Under the pieces are notes generated by a model. It saw only the letters and a list, made by a program, of their open reading frames with translations. It had not been told where the DNA came from and did not search any database. Positions 34,713 through 45,889 of a DNA stretch of 60,744 nt are shown here, in pieces. Made by a program: the position numbers and the translations under genes. Within the stretch, counting starts at the first letter, position 1. The number at the start of each line of letters is the position of its first letter. Source of the stretch: Actinomycetes bacterium (GTDB lineage Bacteria; Actinomycetota; Acidimicrobiia; Acidimicrobiales; Acidimicrobiaceae); contig JAJYGA010000091.1 in assembly GCA_021785255.1 (NCBI GenBank), positions 1-60,744 on the forward strand, in the 5' to 3' direction.

Positions 34713-35822
34713 ATGAACTCTTACCACGCCCCTTTGTCGGTAGTTGTAATGGCAGCCGGAGAAGGCACTCGAATGAAATCTCAACGACCGAAACCATTGC
34801 TCAAGTTATGTGGGAAAACCATGTTGGAACATATTTTGAGTGCCTTGGAAGAGATCGTTTTAATAGATCGTGTTGTCATAGTCGTAGGACACAAAGAAGA
34901 AGAGATACGTTCTGAGTTGTTAGCTCAGTACAAAGGCAACTTAGAGCTTGTATTCGTTAGACAGGAAAGTCTCAGAGGAACGGGAGACGCGTTGTCCGTA
35001 GCGATGACGCGTATAACAGATCCAATGACAGCCTTGGGTGGTCGTAGAGGCGCGGTCATGGTCATGCCTGCTGATGTTCCTCTTGTTGATGCTGAGACGT
35101 TGACGTCCCTGGTTGAAACTCACTTCTCGAGTAGCTATGCGGCTACGCTCTTGACGGCGTTCTTGGAGAATCCCTTCGGATACGGTAGAGTTCTTCGGTC
35201 AAAGACAGGTTCAGTCGTTGGTGTGGTGGAGGAACGAGATGCATCCGAACAAGAACGTCAAATCCAAGAGATCAATACATCGCTTTACATCTTTGATACT
35301 GCTCCGTTGCCAGCTGCACTTCGACGACTAGCTCCATACAACTCTCAAGGCGAGCTTTATCTTACTGATGCGGTGTCAGTTCTCTCCGACGCGGGGTATT
35401 CGATTGGATCTTTGATGGTGGATGATCCTTCGCTGGTGATGGGTGTAAACGATAGAGCCCAACTTGCTGATGCTGAGAAGGTTATGCGTGGCAGGATTAA
35501 TTCAAATTGGATGAAGGAGGGCGTCACTTTGATAGATCCTGACGTGACCTACATTGACTGTAGGTCCACACTGGGGGAAGATGTGACGATCTGGCCGGGA
35601 GTTGTACTTGAAGGCACCACGACGATAGGATGGGGATCAGAAATTGGACCTGGCTGTCGCCTCGTTGACTGTGTAGTTGGTGAAAAAGTGCGCCTATCGT
35701 ACTGCGAAGCTAATAATGCTTACATTGGCGATGGAGCAAACGTAGGACCATTTGTAGACTTGACTCCAGGAACGAAGGTGGCGCCACACCAAGAGATTAG
35801 ATCCACTAGGAACACGGAGTAA
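34713..35822 (+). CDS. glmU: GlmU-like UDP-GlcNAc pyrophosphorylase, acetyltransferase part missing
   Basis: A 369-residue protein with the uridyltransferase domain of GlmU: VVMAAGEGTRMKSQRPKP at the N-terminus, GTGDALSVAM, VMPADVPLVD and FGYGRVLR. It then enters the left-handed beta-helix (LGEDVTIWPGVVLEGTTTIG) but ends after GDGANVGPFVDLTPGT. Full GlmU is about 450-490 residues; the acetyl-CoA-binding half with the catalytic histidine is absent. prs starts 6 bases after the stop, so this is not a simple frameshift. Glucosamine-1-phosphate acetylation must be done by another protein, or the enzyme serves another sugar. ATG 34713 is chosen over TTG 34695, which overlaps the ribosome site. Confidence 0.87.
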   Translation: MNSYHAPLSVVVMAAGEGTRMKSQRPKPLLKLCGKTMLEHILSALEEIVLIDRVVIVVGHKEEEIRSELLAQYKGNLELVFVRQESLRGTGDALSVAMTRITDPMTALGGRRGAVMVMPADVPLVDAETLTSLVETHFSSSYAATLLTAFLENPFGYGRVLRSKTGSVVGVVEERDASEQERQIQEINTSLYIFDTAPLPAALRRLAPYNSQGELYLTDAVSVLSDAGYSIGSLMVDDPSLVMGVNDRAQLADAEKVMRGRINSNWMKEGVTLIDPDVTYIDCRSTLGEDVTIWPGVVLEGTTTIGWGSEIGPGCRLVDCVVGEKVRLSYCEANNAYIGDGANVGPFVDLTPGTKVAPHQEIRSTRNTE

Positions 35823-35828
35823 TAGTAG

Positions 35829-36800
35829 ATGGAGCTCGTGCTACGGAGAAGACTTGAACTTTACGCAGGTAGAGCTCATAGAGAACTGGCAGTCGAAGTC
35901 GCAAAGCATCTTGAGGTAAGACTTGGACCCATGGTGCTCAAAGACTTTGCAGATGGTGAAATATACTGCCGTTTTGGGGACTCGGTACGAGGTAAAGATG
36001 TATTTATACTTCAAACTCATGCTGGTCCTGTCAACGACTCGATCTTCGAGCAGCTCATCATGATCGATGCAGCGAAACGAGCGTCGGCGGATCGAATTAC
36101 TGCAGTTTGCCCGTACTACGGGTACTCGCGTCAAGACAGGAAGTCAGCGGGACGAGAGCCGATAACGGCTAAGTTGGTTTCAGATCTATTTGCGGCGGCT
36201 GGTGCGGATCGTATCGTGTCGGTAGATCTGCATTCAGGGCAGATCCAAGGATTTTTTGATGGGCCCGTAGACCATCTGACTGCCATGCCGGTCCTGATTG
36301 ACTATCTAAAGAGCTTTGGCAATGAGGACTTTGTCATAGTAGCCCCTGATGCGGGTCGCGTAAAGGTAGCCTCTCGCTACTCCCAGTACCTGAATGCGGA
36401 TGTTGCTTTTGTGCATAAGCGACGTCCAAAAGGGACGGCAAACGTTGTGGAGGCCCTTGATGTAGTGGGAGAAGTATCAGGGCGAAGATGTGTGCTCATT
36501 GACGACATGATAGATACGGCCGGGACGATATGTGCGGCAGCAGAGCTTTTGATAGCACGGGGAGCGTCTGAGGTGTGGGCGATGGCAACACATGGACTGT
36601 TATCAGGTCCAGCGGTTGACCGCCTGAAGGCGTCAGACATCTCCAGGGTGGTTGTTACAGATACGTTGCCGTTACCAGAAGATCGACGCTTTGACAAACT
36701 TGAGGTTCTTTCAATCGCTAAGATCTTGGCCGATGCCATTGCTGCTGTGTTTGAGGACGGTTCGGTCTCCAATATCTTCAAAGGTGATAATCTCTCATAG
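35829..36800 (+). CDS. prs: Ribose-phosphate pyrophosphokinase
   Basis: A 323-residue PRPP synthetase, which turns ribose-5-phosphate and ATP into PRPP for nucleotide, His and Trp synthesis. Motifs: FADGEIYCRFGDSVRGKDVF, the ATP-binding YYGYSRQDRKSAGREP, divalent-metal VDLHSGQIQGFFDGPVDHL, and the PRPP loop VLIDDMIDTAGTI. Length is normal. It follows glmU after 6 bases, the order conserved in actinobacteria and firmicutes. Confidence 0.96.
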   Translation: MELVLRRRLELYAGRAHRELAVEVAKHLEVRLGPMVLKDFADGEIYCRFGDSVRGKDVFILQTHAGPVNDSIFEQLIMIDAAKRASADRITAVCPYYGYSRQDRKSAGREPITAKLVSDLFAAAGADRIVSVDLHSGQIQGFFDGPVDHLTAMPVLIDYLKSFGNEDFVIVAPDAGRVKVASRYSQYLNADVAFVHKRRPKGTANVVEALDVVGEVSGRRCVLIDDMIDTAGTICAAAELLIARGASEVWAMATHGLLSGPAVDRLKASDISRVVVTDTLPLPEDRRFDKLEVLSIAKILADAIAAVFEDGSVSNIFKGDNLS

Positions 36801-36943
36801 GGAAAAGCTTTTTGCGTAATCATTAGGAAGCGCACTATCTGCCCAGCAGAAATTCGAGATAGTGACCAGACATAGGGTAGCGATCGACTAGGTTATTCTG
36901 GTTGTATCAAGTGAATTCCTAGCTGCATACCGAGGAGAATTTT

Positions 36944-37471
36944 GTGTCGCAGGTTGAGGTTAAAGCCATTGGGGGCCGCGAAGAGGGAAGTGGAGCGTCT
37001 CGTCGCATACGAAAAGAGGGCATGGTGCCTGCGGTAGTTTATGGTGTAGAAGCTTCCCCGATCTCGATCGCATGTAACTTAAGAGAACTTAGAGGAGCAC
37101 TGTCAAACCGAATTGCTAAAGGCTCTATTTTGACTCTGTCCATAGATGGAAAAAGTCAAATTGTTCGAGTGCAGGACGTGCAGATGCATCCGGTAAGGCG
37201 AGAAGTAACACACGTTGACTTCCTTTACATGAACGCAAAGGATGTAGTGACGTCATCAGTAACGCTTACGGCGTCGAGTCCCTTGCAACTCCAGGTGTTT
37301 GCATTAAATGTTGAAGGTCCAGCCTCAGCGATCCCTGCGGCTCTTGAGATCACTGCTGAGCAAGCCAACGCACAAGGTGACGTTATGGCCTCGGCAATTC
37401 CTCTTCCAAAAGGGGTAAAGGTAGTATCAGAGACCGATATTGTGGTTGCGAAACTCCCACTAGAGGAGTAG
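36944..37471 (+). CDS. rplY: 50S ribosomal protein L25/general stress protein Ctc
   Basis: A 175-residue long-form L25 (TL5/Ctc type) that binds 5S rRNA. The N-terminal 5S-binding domain starts VEVKAIGGREEGSGASRRIRKEG, then MVPAVVYG; VQMHPVRREVTHVDFLYM closes it. The C-terminal beta domain follows. GTG start after GAGGAGAA. It heads a run rplY-pth-mfd. A 143-base gap to prs contains an 8-base inverted repeat (CACTATCT 36833-36840, AGATAGTG 36857-36864) of unknown meaning. Confidence 0.95.
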   Translation: MSQVEVKAIGGREEGSGASRRIRKEGMVPAVVYGVEASPISIACNLRELRGALSNRIAKGSILTLSIDGKSQIVRVQDVQMHPVRREVTHVDFLYMNAKDVVTSSVTLTASSPLQLQVFALNVEGPASAIPAALEITAEQANAQGDVMASAIPLPKGVKVVSETDIVVAKLPLEE

Positions 37472-37487
37472 GCGACAGCCGGGCTAG

Positions 37488-38072
37488 TTGGCAGTACTCT
37501 TTGTTGTAGCCGGACTCGGTAACCCCGGCGATAGATATGACCGAACTCGGCATAATGTTGGCGCCGAGGTTGTAAAGTTCTTGGCTCGTGCCGAGGATCA
37601 TTCATTGGTTTACAGGAAGTCTTGCAACTATCTAGGGACTGAGTTGAAAATGGATGGAGTAAACGTACTCCTAGCCTTTCCGCAGAGTTTTATGAACGAG
37701 TCAGGCCGACCACTATCGTGCATTCTGAGACGCAATCCCGGCGTGGAGTTAACATCTCTTGTGGTTGTCCACGACGAGCTAGACTTACCATTAGGTTCGG
37801 TAAGGGTAAAACGTGGCGGTGGCCTAGCAGGGCATAATGGACTTAAATCAGTGGCATGTCATGTGGGAAGTAACGACTTTATTAGGGTACGTATTGGAAT
37901 AGACAGACCTCGACCAGGAGGAGATGTCTCGGCTTGGGTTCTCTCACGTCCAAGTGCTAAAGAGAGAGATATCTTAGATGCAGCTATCGAAAATGGCGCT
38001 GAAGCGATTCGCTCTATCGTTCGATTCGGAGTTGATCAGACTATGAACATCTTTAATGTAACTACCAAATGA
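37488..38072 (+). CDS. pth: Peptidyl-tRNA hydrolase
   Basis: A 194-residue enzyme that frees tRNA from stalled peptidyl-tRNA. Signatures: VAGLGNPGDRYDRTRHNVG with the catalytic His, AFPQSFMNESGRPL, VVHDELDLPLGSVRVKRGGG and GLAGHNGLKSV. TTG start, 16 bases after rplY. Its TGA overlaps the ATG of mfd (ATGA), so the two are coupled. Confidence 0.96.
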   Translation: MAVLFVVAGLGNPGDRYDRTRHNVGAEVVKFLARAEDHSLVYRKSCNYLGTELKMDGVNVLLAFPQSFMNESGRPLSCILRRNPGVELTSLVVVHDELDLPLGSVRVKRGGGLAGHNGLKSVACHVGSNDFIRVRIGIDRPRPGGDVSAWVLSRPSAKERDILDAAIENGAEAIRSIVRFGVDQTMNIFNVTTK

Positions 38073-41000
38073 AAACGGGGCTTTTAGACCATCTCGGGAT
38101 CTCACCGAAAGACGTCCTCTACTCCCCAATAGCAGTAGATGAAGGCGGATGGGCGTTGTACGCCGCCCTTCACTGCAGACCTGCGCCAGGAGAGGTAAGT
38201 CTCTTGGTTTTACTCAACTCCAACACGGCTCTGCGGGTATTTGAAGAGCTAGAGACTTACCTGGGATCAAATAATGTCTACTACTTTCCACAGCTGGAGA
38301 GTCTGCCCTTTGAAAGGGTGTCGCCTACACAGGACCTTTTGGGACAGCGCCTACAAGTCTTGCACGAACTGGGAGTGCGTAACTTTGAAGACCGTGGAAT
38401 CATCGTTGTGACCACGGTTCGTGCCTTCATACAACAACTTTTGCTTGTTCCTTCTCAAATGCGCACTATCTCACTCGCTCAGGGTTCCTTGCTGGAAACT
38501 GAATCTCTCGCGAGTGATCTTACGGCGATGGGATATGTCAGAGAATATATCGTTGAGGCAAAAGGACAGTTTGCCATTCGAGGGTCAATAGTAGACATCT
38601 TTCCTCCGTCTTGTGATCTTCCAATCAGGATCGACCTCTTTGGAGAGGAAATTGAAGGCATCTACGACTACGATCCTGATGATCAACGCAGGTTAGAACG
38701 GCGCTTGGACGTACAGATACTTCCAGCAAGAGAAGCTTACATTGAAGACGACACTAGAGATCGTGCAAGGGAAGCCGCCAAGACGTGGAGTTTCGGTCGA
38801 GACTCGTTTGAAAGAATTGCACGTGGGGAGTACTTTGACGGGATCGAATCCTGGCTTCAATGGTTGAATACAAAAGAGTTTTCTCTTGCTTCGACGCTTG
38901 AAGCTAGAGACAAAGTGATTTTGTTTGAGCCTTCTCGATTGCGCTCCAGATCCCTTGATCTTTTAGATGAAGAAGTGGTTTTGAAAAAGGCACTTGCGGC
39001 GAGTTGGGGTATTAAAGAACTAGCAGAGATGCCAAGTTTTCATATTCCAGTCGATGGGGTTTTGGATGGATCGCAGGCGGATCTCATATTAGTTGAACCC
39101 AACAGTGTCAGCGAGAAGGTGGTTGAGACATGGGGACTCTCGGGACGTGATAGCGAACATTTAATTAATAAGATAAAGACGCTTGTGCGTCAGCGATATC
39201 TCGTGGTGATTGGAGCGGATACTCTAACAAGTGCAAACGCGATTTTACGATCGCTGCACGAACACTTGCTGGATGCGGCCGTTATGACCGACGTGTTAGA
39301 AGCAGTCAAAGAGACGACAGACAAGATCTTGATCGTGCCGGAAGCTCCACTTCATGAGGGAGCTATTTCAAAAAGCGCTAGGTTGGCAGTTCTTTCCGAG
39401 TCTGATCTAAGTGGCAGAAAGAGGTCACATCGATCTAGATCCCAGAAAGGACGAAGGCGTTCGGTCCAGGTAGATTTTGAAGCACTTGAAGTGGGGTCAT
39501 ATGTAGTACATGACACTCATGGAGTCGCTATCTATCAGGGAATGACCAAGCGAATGCTTGGAGGAGCAGAGAGAGACTATCTAGTTTTGGAGTTCAAGGG
39601 CTCCGATAAGATCTACGTTCCAACGGAACAGGTCGCGCTGATTACCCCGTATTTAGGAGGCGAGAAGCCAGTTCTATCACGTCTTGGGGGTTCCGACTGG
39701 CAGGTTACAAAAGCGAAAGTCAGAAAGGCTGCCCAGGAAATTGCGCAAGAGCTCGTAGTTCTTTACCAAAAGCGTATAGTTTCTGAGGGGCATGCGTTTT
39801 CCAGTGAAACTCCCTGGCAAGCTGAGATCGAAGATCGATTCCCCTATGAACTCACCCGAGATCAGGATAAGGCAATTCAAGATGTAAAACAAGACATGGA
39901 GAATCCCAAGCCTATGGATCGACTGGTTTGCGGAGATGTCGGATTCGGGAAGACGGAGATCGCGATTCGTGCCGCGTTCAAGGCAGTCCAAGACTCCAAA
40001 CAGGTCGCTGTGCTGGTGCCAACGACGCTTCTCGCACAGCAGCACTATCAGACTTTTTCGGATCGTTTCGATGGACAGCCGGTAAATGTTGCAATGCTTT
40101 CGAGATTCTTGACGACCAGGGAGTCTAAGGACGTAATTAGCGGAATCGCTAACGGAACGGTCGACGTTGTGATAGGTACCCATCGTCTTTTGGCGAAAGA
40201 TCTTCGATTCAAAGATCTAGGGCTACTGGTAGTAGACGAAGAGCAGCGTTTCGGCGTGACTCACAAAGAGCAGATCAAGCAATTAAAGACTGGAGTGGAC
40301 GTACTTACGCTCACGGCTACGCCGATCCCGCGGACGTTGGAGATGTCGCTTACTGGAATCAGGGATCTATCGCTGTTACGTACACCTCCCAAACGTAGAC
40401 AACCTATTCTTACTCATGTCGGCCCCTATGACGAACTTGCAGTGTCCGAGGCGATACGTAGGGAGTTGATTCGAGAAGGTCAAGTATTTTTCGTCCATAA
40501 TCGAGTGAGCGACATAGAAGTGGTGGCTCAAAAATTGAGGGATCTGGTGCCGGAGGCTCGAGTTGCTGTGGCGCATGGCCAAATGGACGAAAGTCTTTTG
40601 GAACAGGTGATAATTGACTTTTGGGAAGGCTCATACGATGTCTTGGTCTGTACCACGATTATTGAGTCAGGTATTGACATGCCAACTGTCAATACCTTGG
40701 TAGTTGATCGTGCCGACATGTTAGGCTTGGGACAGTTGCACCAAATTAGAGGACGAGTGGGACGATCGGGTTTGCGTGCGTACGCCTATCTGTTTTATCC
40801 TGACTCCGAGCGGATCTCTGATGTGGCGTTTGAGCGCTTAAAGACTATCTCTGAGAACGTCGAGCTTGGCTCAGGGTATCGAATAGCCATGCGTGATCTT
40901 GAGATCAGAGGAGCGGGTAACATACTCGGAGAAAACCAAAGTGGACACATGGCTGCTGTCGGTTACGATCTTTACGTCAAGATGGTCAAGGAAGCAGTAG

Positions 41001-41497
41001 CAGATTTGAATGGCCAACCCCTTGAAAAAACTGTGATCCTGCCTAGTGTAGATGTACCGGTGGACGCATATATTCCGGAGTCATACATTGCTCGAGAAGA
41101 TCTACGTTTAGACGTTTATTCTCGTTTTGCACGAGTGGCAACACTGTCAGATGTGGACGATCTTGAAGTCGAATTGACAGATCGCTTTGGAGGCTTTCCA
41201 CCATGCGTCAAGAATTTTGTAGGGCTGGTTCGGCTTCAGGCGCGACTTATGGACATCGCTGTACATGAGCTTGTTGTCACGAAGAAGGTGGGTTCGTTAG
41301 GATACGAACTGAGAGTCTCTCCCGTCGAGCTTCCTCGGTCTCGTGGAGTCAGATTGAAAAGACTCTATCCAAGAGCACTGGTTAAAGAGAATCTGAAAGA
41401 GATTGTGGTGCCGTTAGGGACGAAGGTGCCTTCGTTGGAGACAATAGAGACGTTCTGTTCCGAGATCCTTTTCGCCGAGCCGCTCAAGGTTATCTGA
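38069..41497 (+). CDS. mfd: Transcription-repair coupling factor
   Basis: An 1142-residue Mfd, which removes RNA polymerase stalled at lesions and recruits UvrA. UvrB-like N-terminal region (FPQLESLPFERVSPTQDLLGQR), the RNA-polymerase-interacting domain with GSYVVHDTHGVAIYQG and KIYVPTEQ, then a RecG-like translocase: GDVGFGKTEIAIRAAFKA (Walker A), VVDEEQRFGV, LTATPIPRTLEMSLTGIRD, and the C-terminal TRCF domain. Full length and intact. Overlaps pth by 4 bases. Confidence 0.97.
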   Translation: MKTGLLDHLGISPKDVLYSPIAVDEGGWALYAALHCRPAPGEVSLLVLLNSNTALRVFEELETYLGSNNVYYFPQLESLPFERVSPTQDLLGQRLQVLHELGVRNFEDRGIIVVTTVRAFIQQLLLVPSQMRTISLAQGSLLETESLASDLTAMGYVREYIVEAKGQFAIRGSIVDIFPPSCDLPIRIDLFGEEIEGIYDYDPDDQRRLERRLDVQILPAREAYIEDDTRDRAREAAKTWSFGRDSFERIARGEYFDGIESWLQWLNTKEFSLASTLEARDKVILFEPSRLRSRSLDLLDEEVVLKKALAASWGIKELAEMPSFHIPVDGVLDGSQADLILVEPNSVSEKVVETWGLSGRDSEHLINKIKTLVRQRYLVVIGADTLTSANAILRSLHEHLLDAAVMTDVLEAVKETTDKILIVPEAPLHEGAISKSARLAVLSESDLSGRKRSHRSRSQKGRRRSVQVDFEALEVGSYVVHDTHGVAIYQGMTKRMLGGAERDYLVLEFKGSDKIYVPTEQVALITPYLGGEKPVLSRLGGSDWQVTKAKVRKAAQEIAQELVVLYQKRIVSEGHAFSSETPWQAEIEDRFPYELTRDQDKAIQDVKQDMENPKPMDRLVCGDVGFGKTEIAIRAAFKAVQDSKQVAVLVPTTLLAQQHYQTFSDRFDGQPVNVAMLSRFLTTRESKDVISGIANGTVDVVIGTHRLLAKDLRFKDLGLLVVDEEQRFGVTHKEQIKQLKTGVDVLTLTATPIPRTLEMSLTGIRDLSLLRTPPKRRQPILTHVGPYDELAVSEAIRRELIREGQVFFVHNRVSDIEVVAQKLRDLVPEARVAVAHGQMDESLLEQVIIDFWEGSYDVLVCTTIIESGIDMPTVNTLVVDRADMLGLGQLHQIRGRVGRSGLRAYAYLFYPDSERISDVAFERLKTISENVELGSGYRIAMRDLEIRGAGNILGENQSGHMAAVGYDLYVKMVKEAVADLNGQPLEKTVILPSVDVPVDAYIPESYIAREDLRLDVYSRFARVATLSDVDDLEVELTDRFGGFPPCVKNFVGLVRLQARLMDIAVHELVVTKKVGSLGYELRVSPVELPRSRGVRLKRLYPRALVKENLKEIVVPLGTKVPSLETIETFCSEILFAEPLKVI

Positions 41498-41631
41498 GTA
41501 AGAAAACGCAATCTACAAAGAATCGTTAGAGTCAACATGCTCACTCGATGATATTGCCAAGTACGCTTTCACTTTAACTAACCTTGTTGATAGAAATAGT
41601 CGTTGAACAAAAAGTATAAAAGGGAGTTTGT

Positions 41632-42654
41632 GTGAAGCTGAGATATCTAAGAGAAGTTGTTCTCGTCGTCGGAGCTGCAGTAACGTTGTCGGCCTGCTCT
41701 GTTGCTCCGTATGCTGCTAAAGTCAACGGCAAGGTTATAACTCAAAGTCAACTCATGAACGAGATGAACTCTATGGCATCAAATAAAGCTTTCGTGGCGC
41801 AGATTCAGAAAAGCCAGGGATCTATCTATGGATCTGGAACGGGGACGTTTTCGTCGAAATTTACAGCACAGATCCTCAACAGGCGGATCTCTATCACGCT
41901 TGTCGACGAGGCGTTGAGCCGTCTCCATCTAAAGATAAGTCCCTCTGTGCTAAGCGTGGCGTATCCCATGGCTGCTTCTGCTTTTGGTGGTACGGCCGTA
42001 TTTAGTGCTTTTTCGAAGTCATATCAGGCTCAACTTATCAAAGACACGGCAGCGGTAAATGCCCTCGAAGCTCATTTAGCAGGAAAGCAGTTAACACCGT
42101 CATCCATAAACAGTTACTATAACCACAATATAGGTTCTTTTACAGAGTATTGTAGCTCGGAGATACTAGTGCCTACACAAGCCGAGGCAAGTACTCTCGC
42201 CACGAAGATAGCGAAAGGAGCTGCGTTTCCCGCTGTCGCCTCAAAGTACTCCAAAGACACGACTAATGCTGCTAACGGTGGAGTTTTAGGGTGTGGTCTT
42301 TTGTCTCAGTACACCTCAGCGTTTGGACCCGCTTTCACCTCGGCCGTGTCGTCTCTGGGAGTAAATCAGGTATCTAAACCTTTCCAAGGCATAAAGGGAT
42401 GGTATTTGGTGGACGTGACCTCAAAGCCAGTTGTGCCCGAAGCTCAAGCAACTCCCACCATAGTTTCTCAACTGCTGGGTTCTAAGGCAGGGACACAACT
42501 AGTCCAGTACGTGCAAAGCTTTGCTAAGGCTTCGAACATCTATGTAAACCCTGCTTTTGGGAGCCTTTCTTTAGCGAATGGACAGGTGGCTGTGTTGCCC
42601 CCTTCGCAGCCTTCTGCGACGGCTCAAAAGGGGTTTTTCCCGACACCTTCGTAG
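41632..42654 (+). CDS. SurA/PpiC-like peptidyl-prolyl isomerase lipoprotein
   Basis: A 340-residue exported protein. N-terminal signal with lipobox LSACS, then a SurA_N-like helical part starting KVNGKVITQSQLMNEM. A parvulin-like domain is seen at about residues 170-265 (SSEILVPTQAEASTLATKIAKG, FPAVASKYSKD, GGVLGCG). A Ser/Pro/Thr-rich tail follows. It should help fold secreted proteins at the outer face of the membrane. GTG start after AAAGGGAG. It occupies the place between mfd and mazG. Confidence 0.85.
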   Translation: MKLRYLREVVLVVGAAVTLSACSVAPYAAKVNGKVITQSQLMNEMNSMASNKAFVAQIQKSQGSIYGSGTGTFSSKFTAQILNRRISITLVDEALSRLHLKISPSVLSVAYPMAASAFGGTAVFSAFSKSYQAQLIKDTAAVNALEAHLAGKQLTPSSINSYYNHNIGSFTEYCSSEILVPTQAEASTLATKIAKGAAFPAVASKYSKDTTNAANGGVLGCGLLSQYTSAFGPAFTSAVSSLGVNQVSKPFQGIKGWYLVDVTSKPVVPEAQATPTIVSQLLGSKAGTQLVQYVQSFAKASNIYVNPAFGSLSLANGQVAVLPPSQPSATAQKGFFPTPS

Positions 42655-42694
42655 AGAAACAGTTTTACTTTATTTATCCACTAACGTCTTTTAG

Positions 42695-44050
42695 ATGAGC
42701 AAAGGGAGAGTGGATGTTGTAGGACTTGGTCCTGGTAGTAGCGAGCTACTGAACATCGGGTTAAAAGATAACATACAAAAGGCCGACTTGATTTGCGTCC
42801 GCACTGTACGTCACCCTAGCGCTGAAAGGTTTCTCTCATGGTGCCATGAGTATGACAAGGAAGTTATCGTCCTTGACGACGTGTATGAGAGGTCGGAAAG
42901 TTTTGCTGACGTCTATGACGAGATGGTTGCGTGCATGACCAAAGCAGCCAAATCGGGCCGAGTAGTTCTTTATGCTGTTCCAGGATCTCCAAGTGTGGGA
43001 GAACGGACAGTCACAAAACTTAAAGACCAAAAAGATTTTCAAGTTACAGTTCACCCAGCGCTTTCTTTTTTAGATCTGGCTTGGAATGTGCTGGATATTG
43101 ACCCTATTGAAGGTGTCACTATAACGGACTGCTATCAACTACTAACGGAAGCTAGTCGTTACAGTGGATCGGTCCTTGTTATGCAGTGTTACTCGATGAA
43201 TCTCGTTGAAGATCTTATGGTTCTTGCCGAAGAAAACGCGTCTCGCGTCATTGTCCTTTATCACTTGGGCTTACCTGACGAAGAAGTTCAAGTAGCGAAG
43301 GACTACTCTTGGCCGCTACAGAAAGAACCAGATCATCTGAGTTCCATATTTATCGAAGACTTGAAAAGTCCTTTGTCGAAGCTTGTATTACTTTGGGATA
43401 CGATTCGTACCTTGAGGGTGCGGTGTCCTTGGGACGCGGAGCAAACTCACCAAAGTCTATCGAGACACGTCTTGGAGGAAAGCTATGAAGTCGTTGAGGC
43501 TATAGACGAGGTGGCGATTGCCACCGATGATGACCTGGGTTATGCAATGGAGCACTTAAAAGAAGAGTTGGGAGACCTTCTTATCCAAGTGCTATTTCAT
43601 GCGAATCTGGCTCGGGAAGAGGGTTGGTTTTCAATTGATGACGTAGCGGTGTCTACTGAAAATAAGTTACGCTATAGACACCCCCATGTGTTTGGCGACG
43701 TTCAAGTGGACTCGTCTGCCCAGGTCGTTTCCAATTGGGAGCAGCTGAAACGTCTAGAGAAATCTCGGTCATCGATCCTAGATGGCGTGTCAAAAGGTCT
43801 TCCAACCACGATTAAGCTCGAGAAGCTTTATCGAAAGTTCAAGAGCATAGGGGGGGATATGAGCCATGTTAAAAAACAAGCAGCTGATGCCACCCTTGGA
43901 CTTAATAACGATAGTCCCGTGGCTGAGAAACTTTACCTTTTGTCCCTAGAAGCGTTGGAGGCAAAGATTGATTTAGATACTCTATTGCGCAGGCTGTCAC
44001 AGATCATCACCAAAGAGGTGTCGTTGATGGAAAATGAACCTAAGGTGTGA
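42695..44050 (+). CDS. mazG: MazG nucleotide pyrophosphohydrolase with N-terminal methylase-like domain
   Basis: A 451-residue two-domain protein. Residues 1-225 resemble tetrapyrrole (SAM-dependent) methylases: VDVVGLGPGSSELLNIG, then VVLYAVPGSPSVGERTV. Residues about 235-440 are MazG: LRVRCPWDAEQTHQSL, EESYEVVEAIDE and LKEELGDLLIQVLFHA carry the metal-binding glutamates, then KLRYRHPHVFGDV. This fusion is known (YabN type). MazG clears aberrant NTPs. No ribosome site is seen before the ATG. Confidence 0.93.
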   Translation: MSKGRVDVVGLGPGSSELLNIGLKDNIQKADLICVRTVRHPSAERFLSWCHEYDKEVIVLDDVYERSESFADVYDEMVACMTKAAKSGRVVLYAVPGSPSVGERTVTKLKDQKDFQVTVHPALSFLDLAWNVLDIDPIEGVTITDCYQLLTEASRYSGSVLVMQCYSMNLVEDLMVLAEENASRVIVLYHLGLPDEEVQVAKDYSWPLQKEPDHLSSIFIEDLKSPLSKLVLLWDTIRTLRVRCPWDAEQTHQSLSRHVLEESYEVVEAIDEVAIATDDDLGYAMEHLKEELGDLLIQVLFHANLAREEGWFSIDDVAVSTENKLRYRHPHVFGDVQVDSSAQVVSNWEQLKRLEKSRSSILDGVSKGLPTTIKLEKLYRKFKSIGGDMSHVKKQAADATLGLNNDSPVAEKLYLLSLEALEAKIDLDTLLRRLSQIITKEVSLMENEPKV

Positions 44051-44105
44051 GTACTTTGATGCCAATCGTTCTCGATGCGACCAAACAGGACCGACAAAGC
44101 GATAA

Positions 44106-45766
<1,661 letters not shown>

Positions 45767-45889
45767 TGGTCGAGTTCAATCACGTGAAGATGACTGATTC
45801 ACTCATACAGTAGCTTAAGTTGGTTATGTTTTTATTGTCTATGGATTTGAACTCCGTCTGTGCCCGTCGAGTTTAGGAAGGATGCCGTT

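Noticed and set aside
36833-36864. Inverted repeat CACTATCT/AGATAGTG between prs and rplY
   Set aside because: Long loop, no T-run, no regulator nearby; noted in the rplY entry but not called a site.
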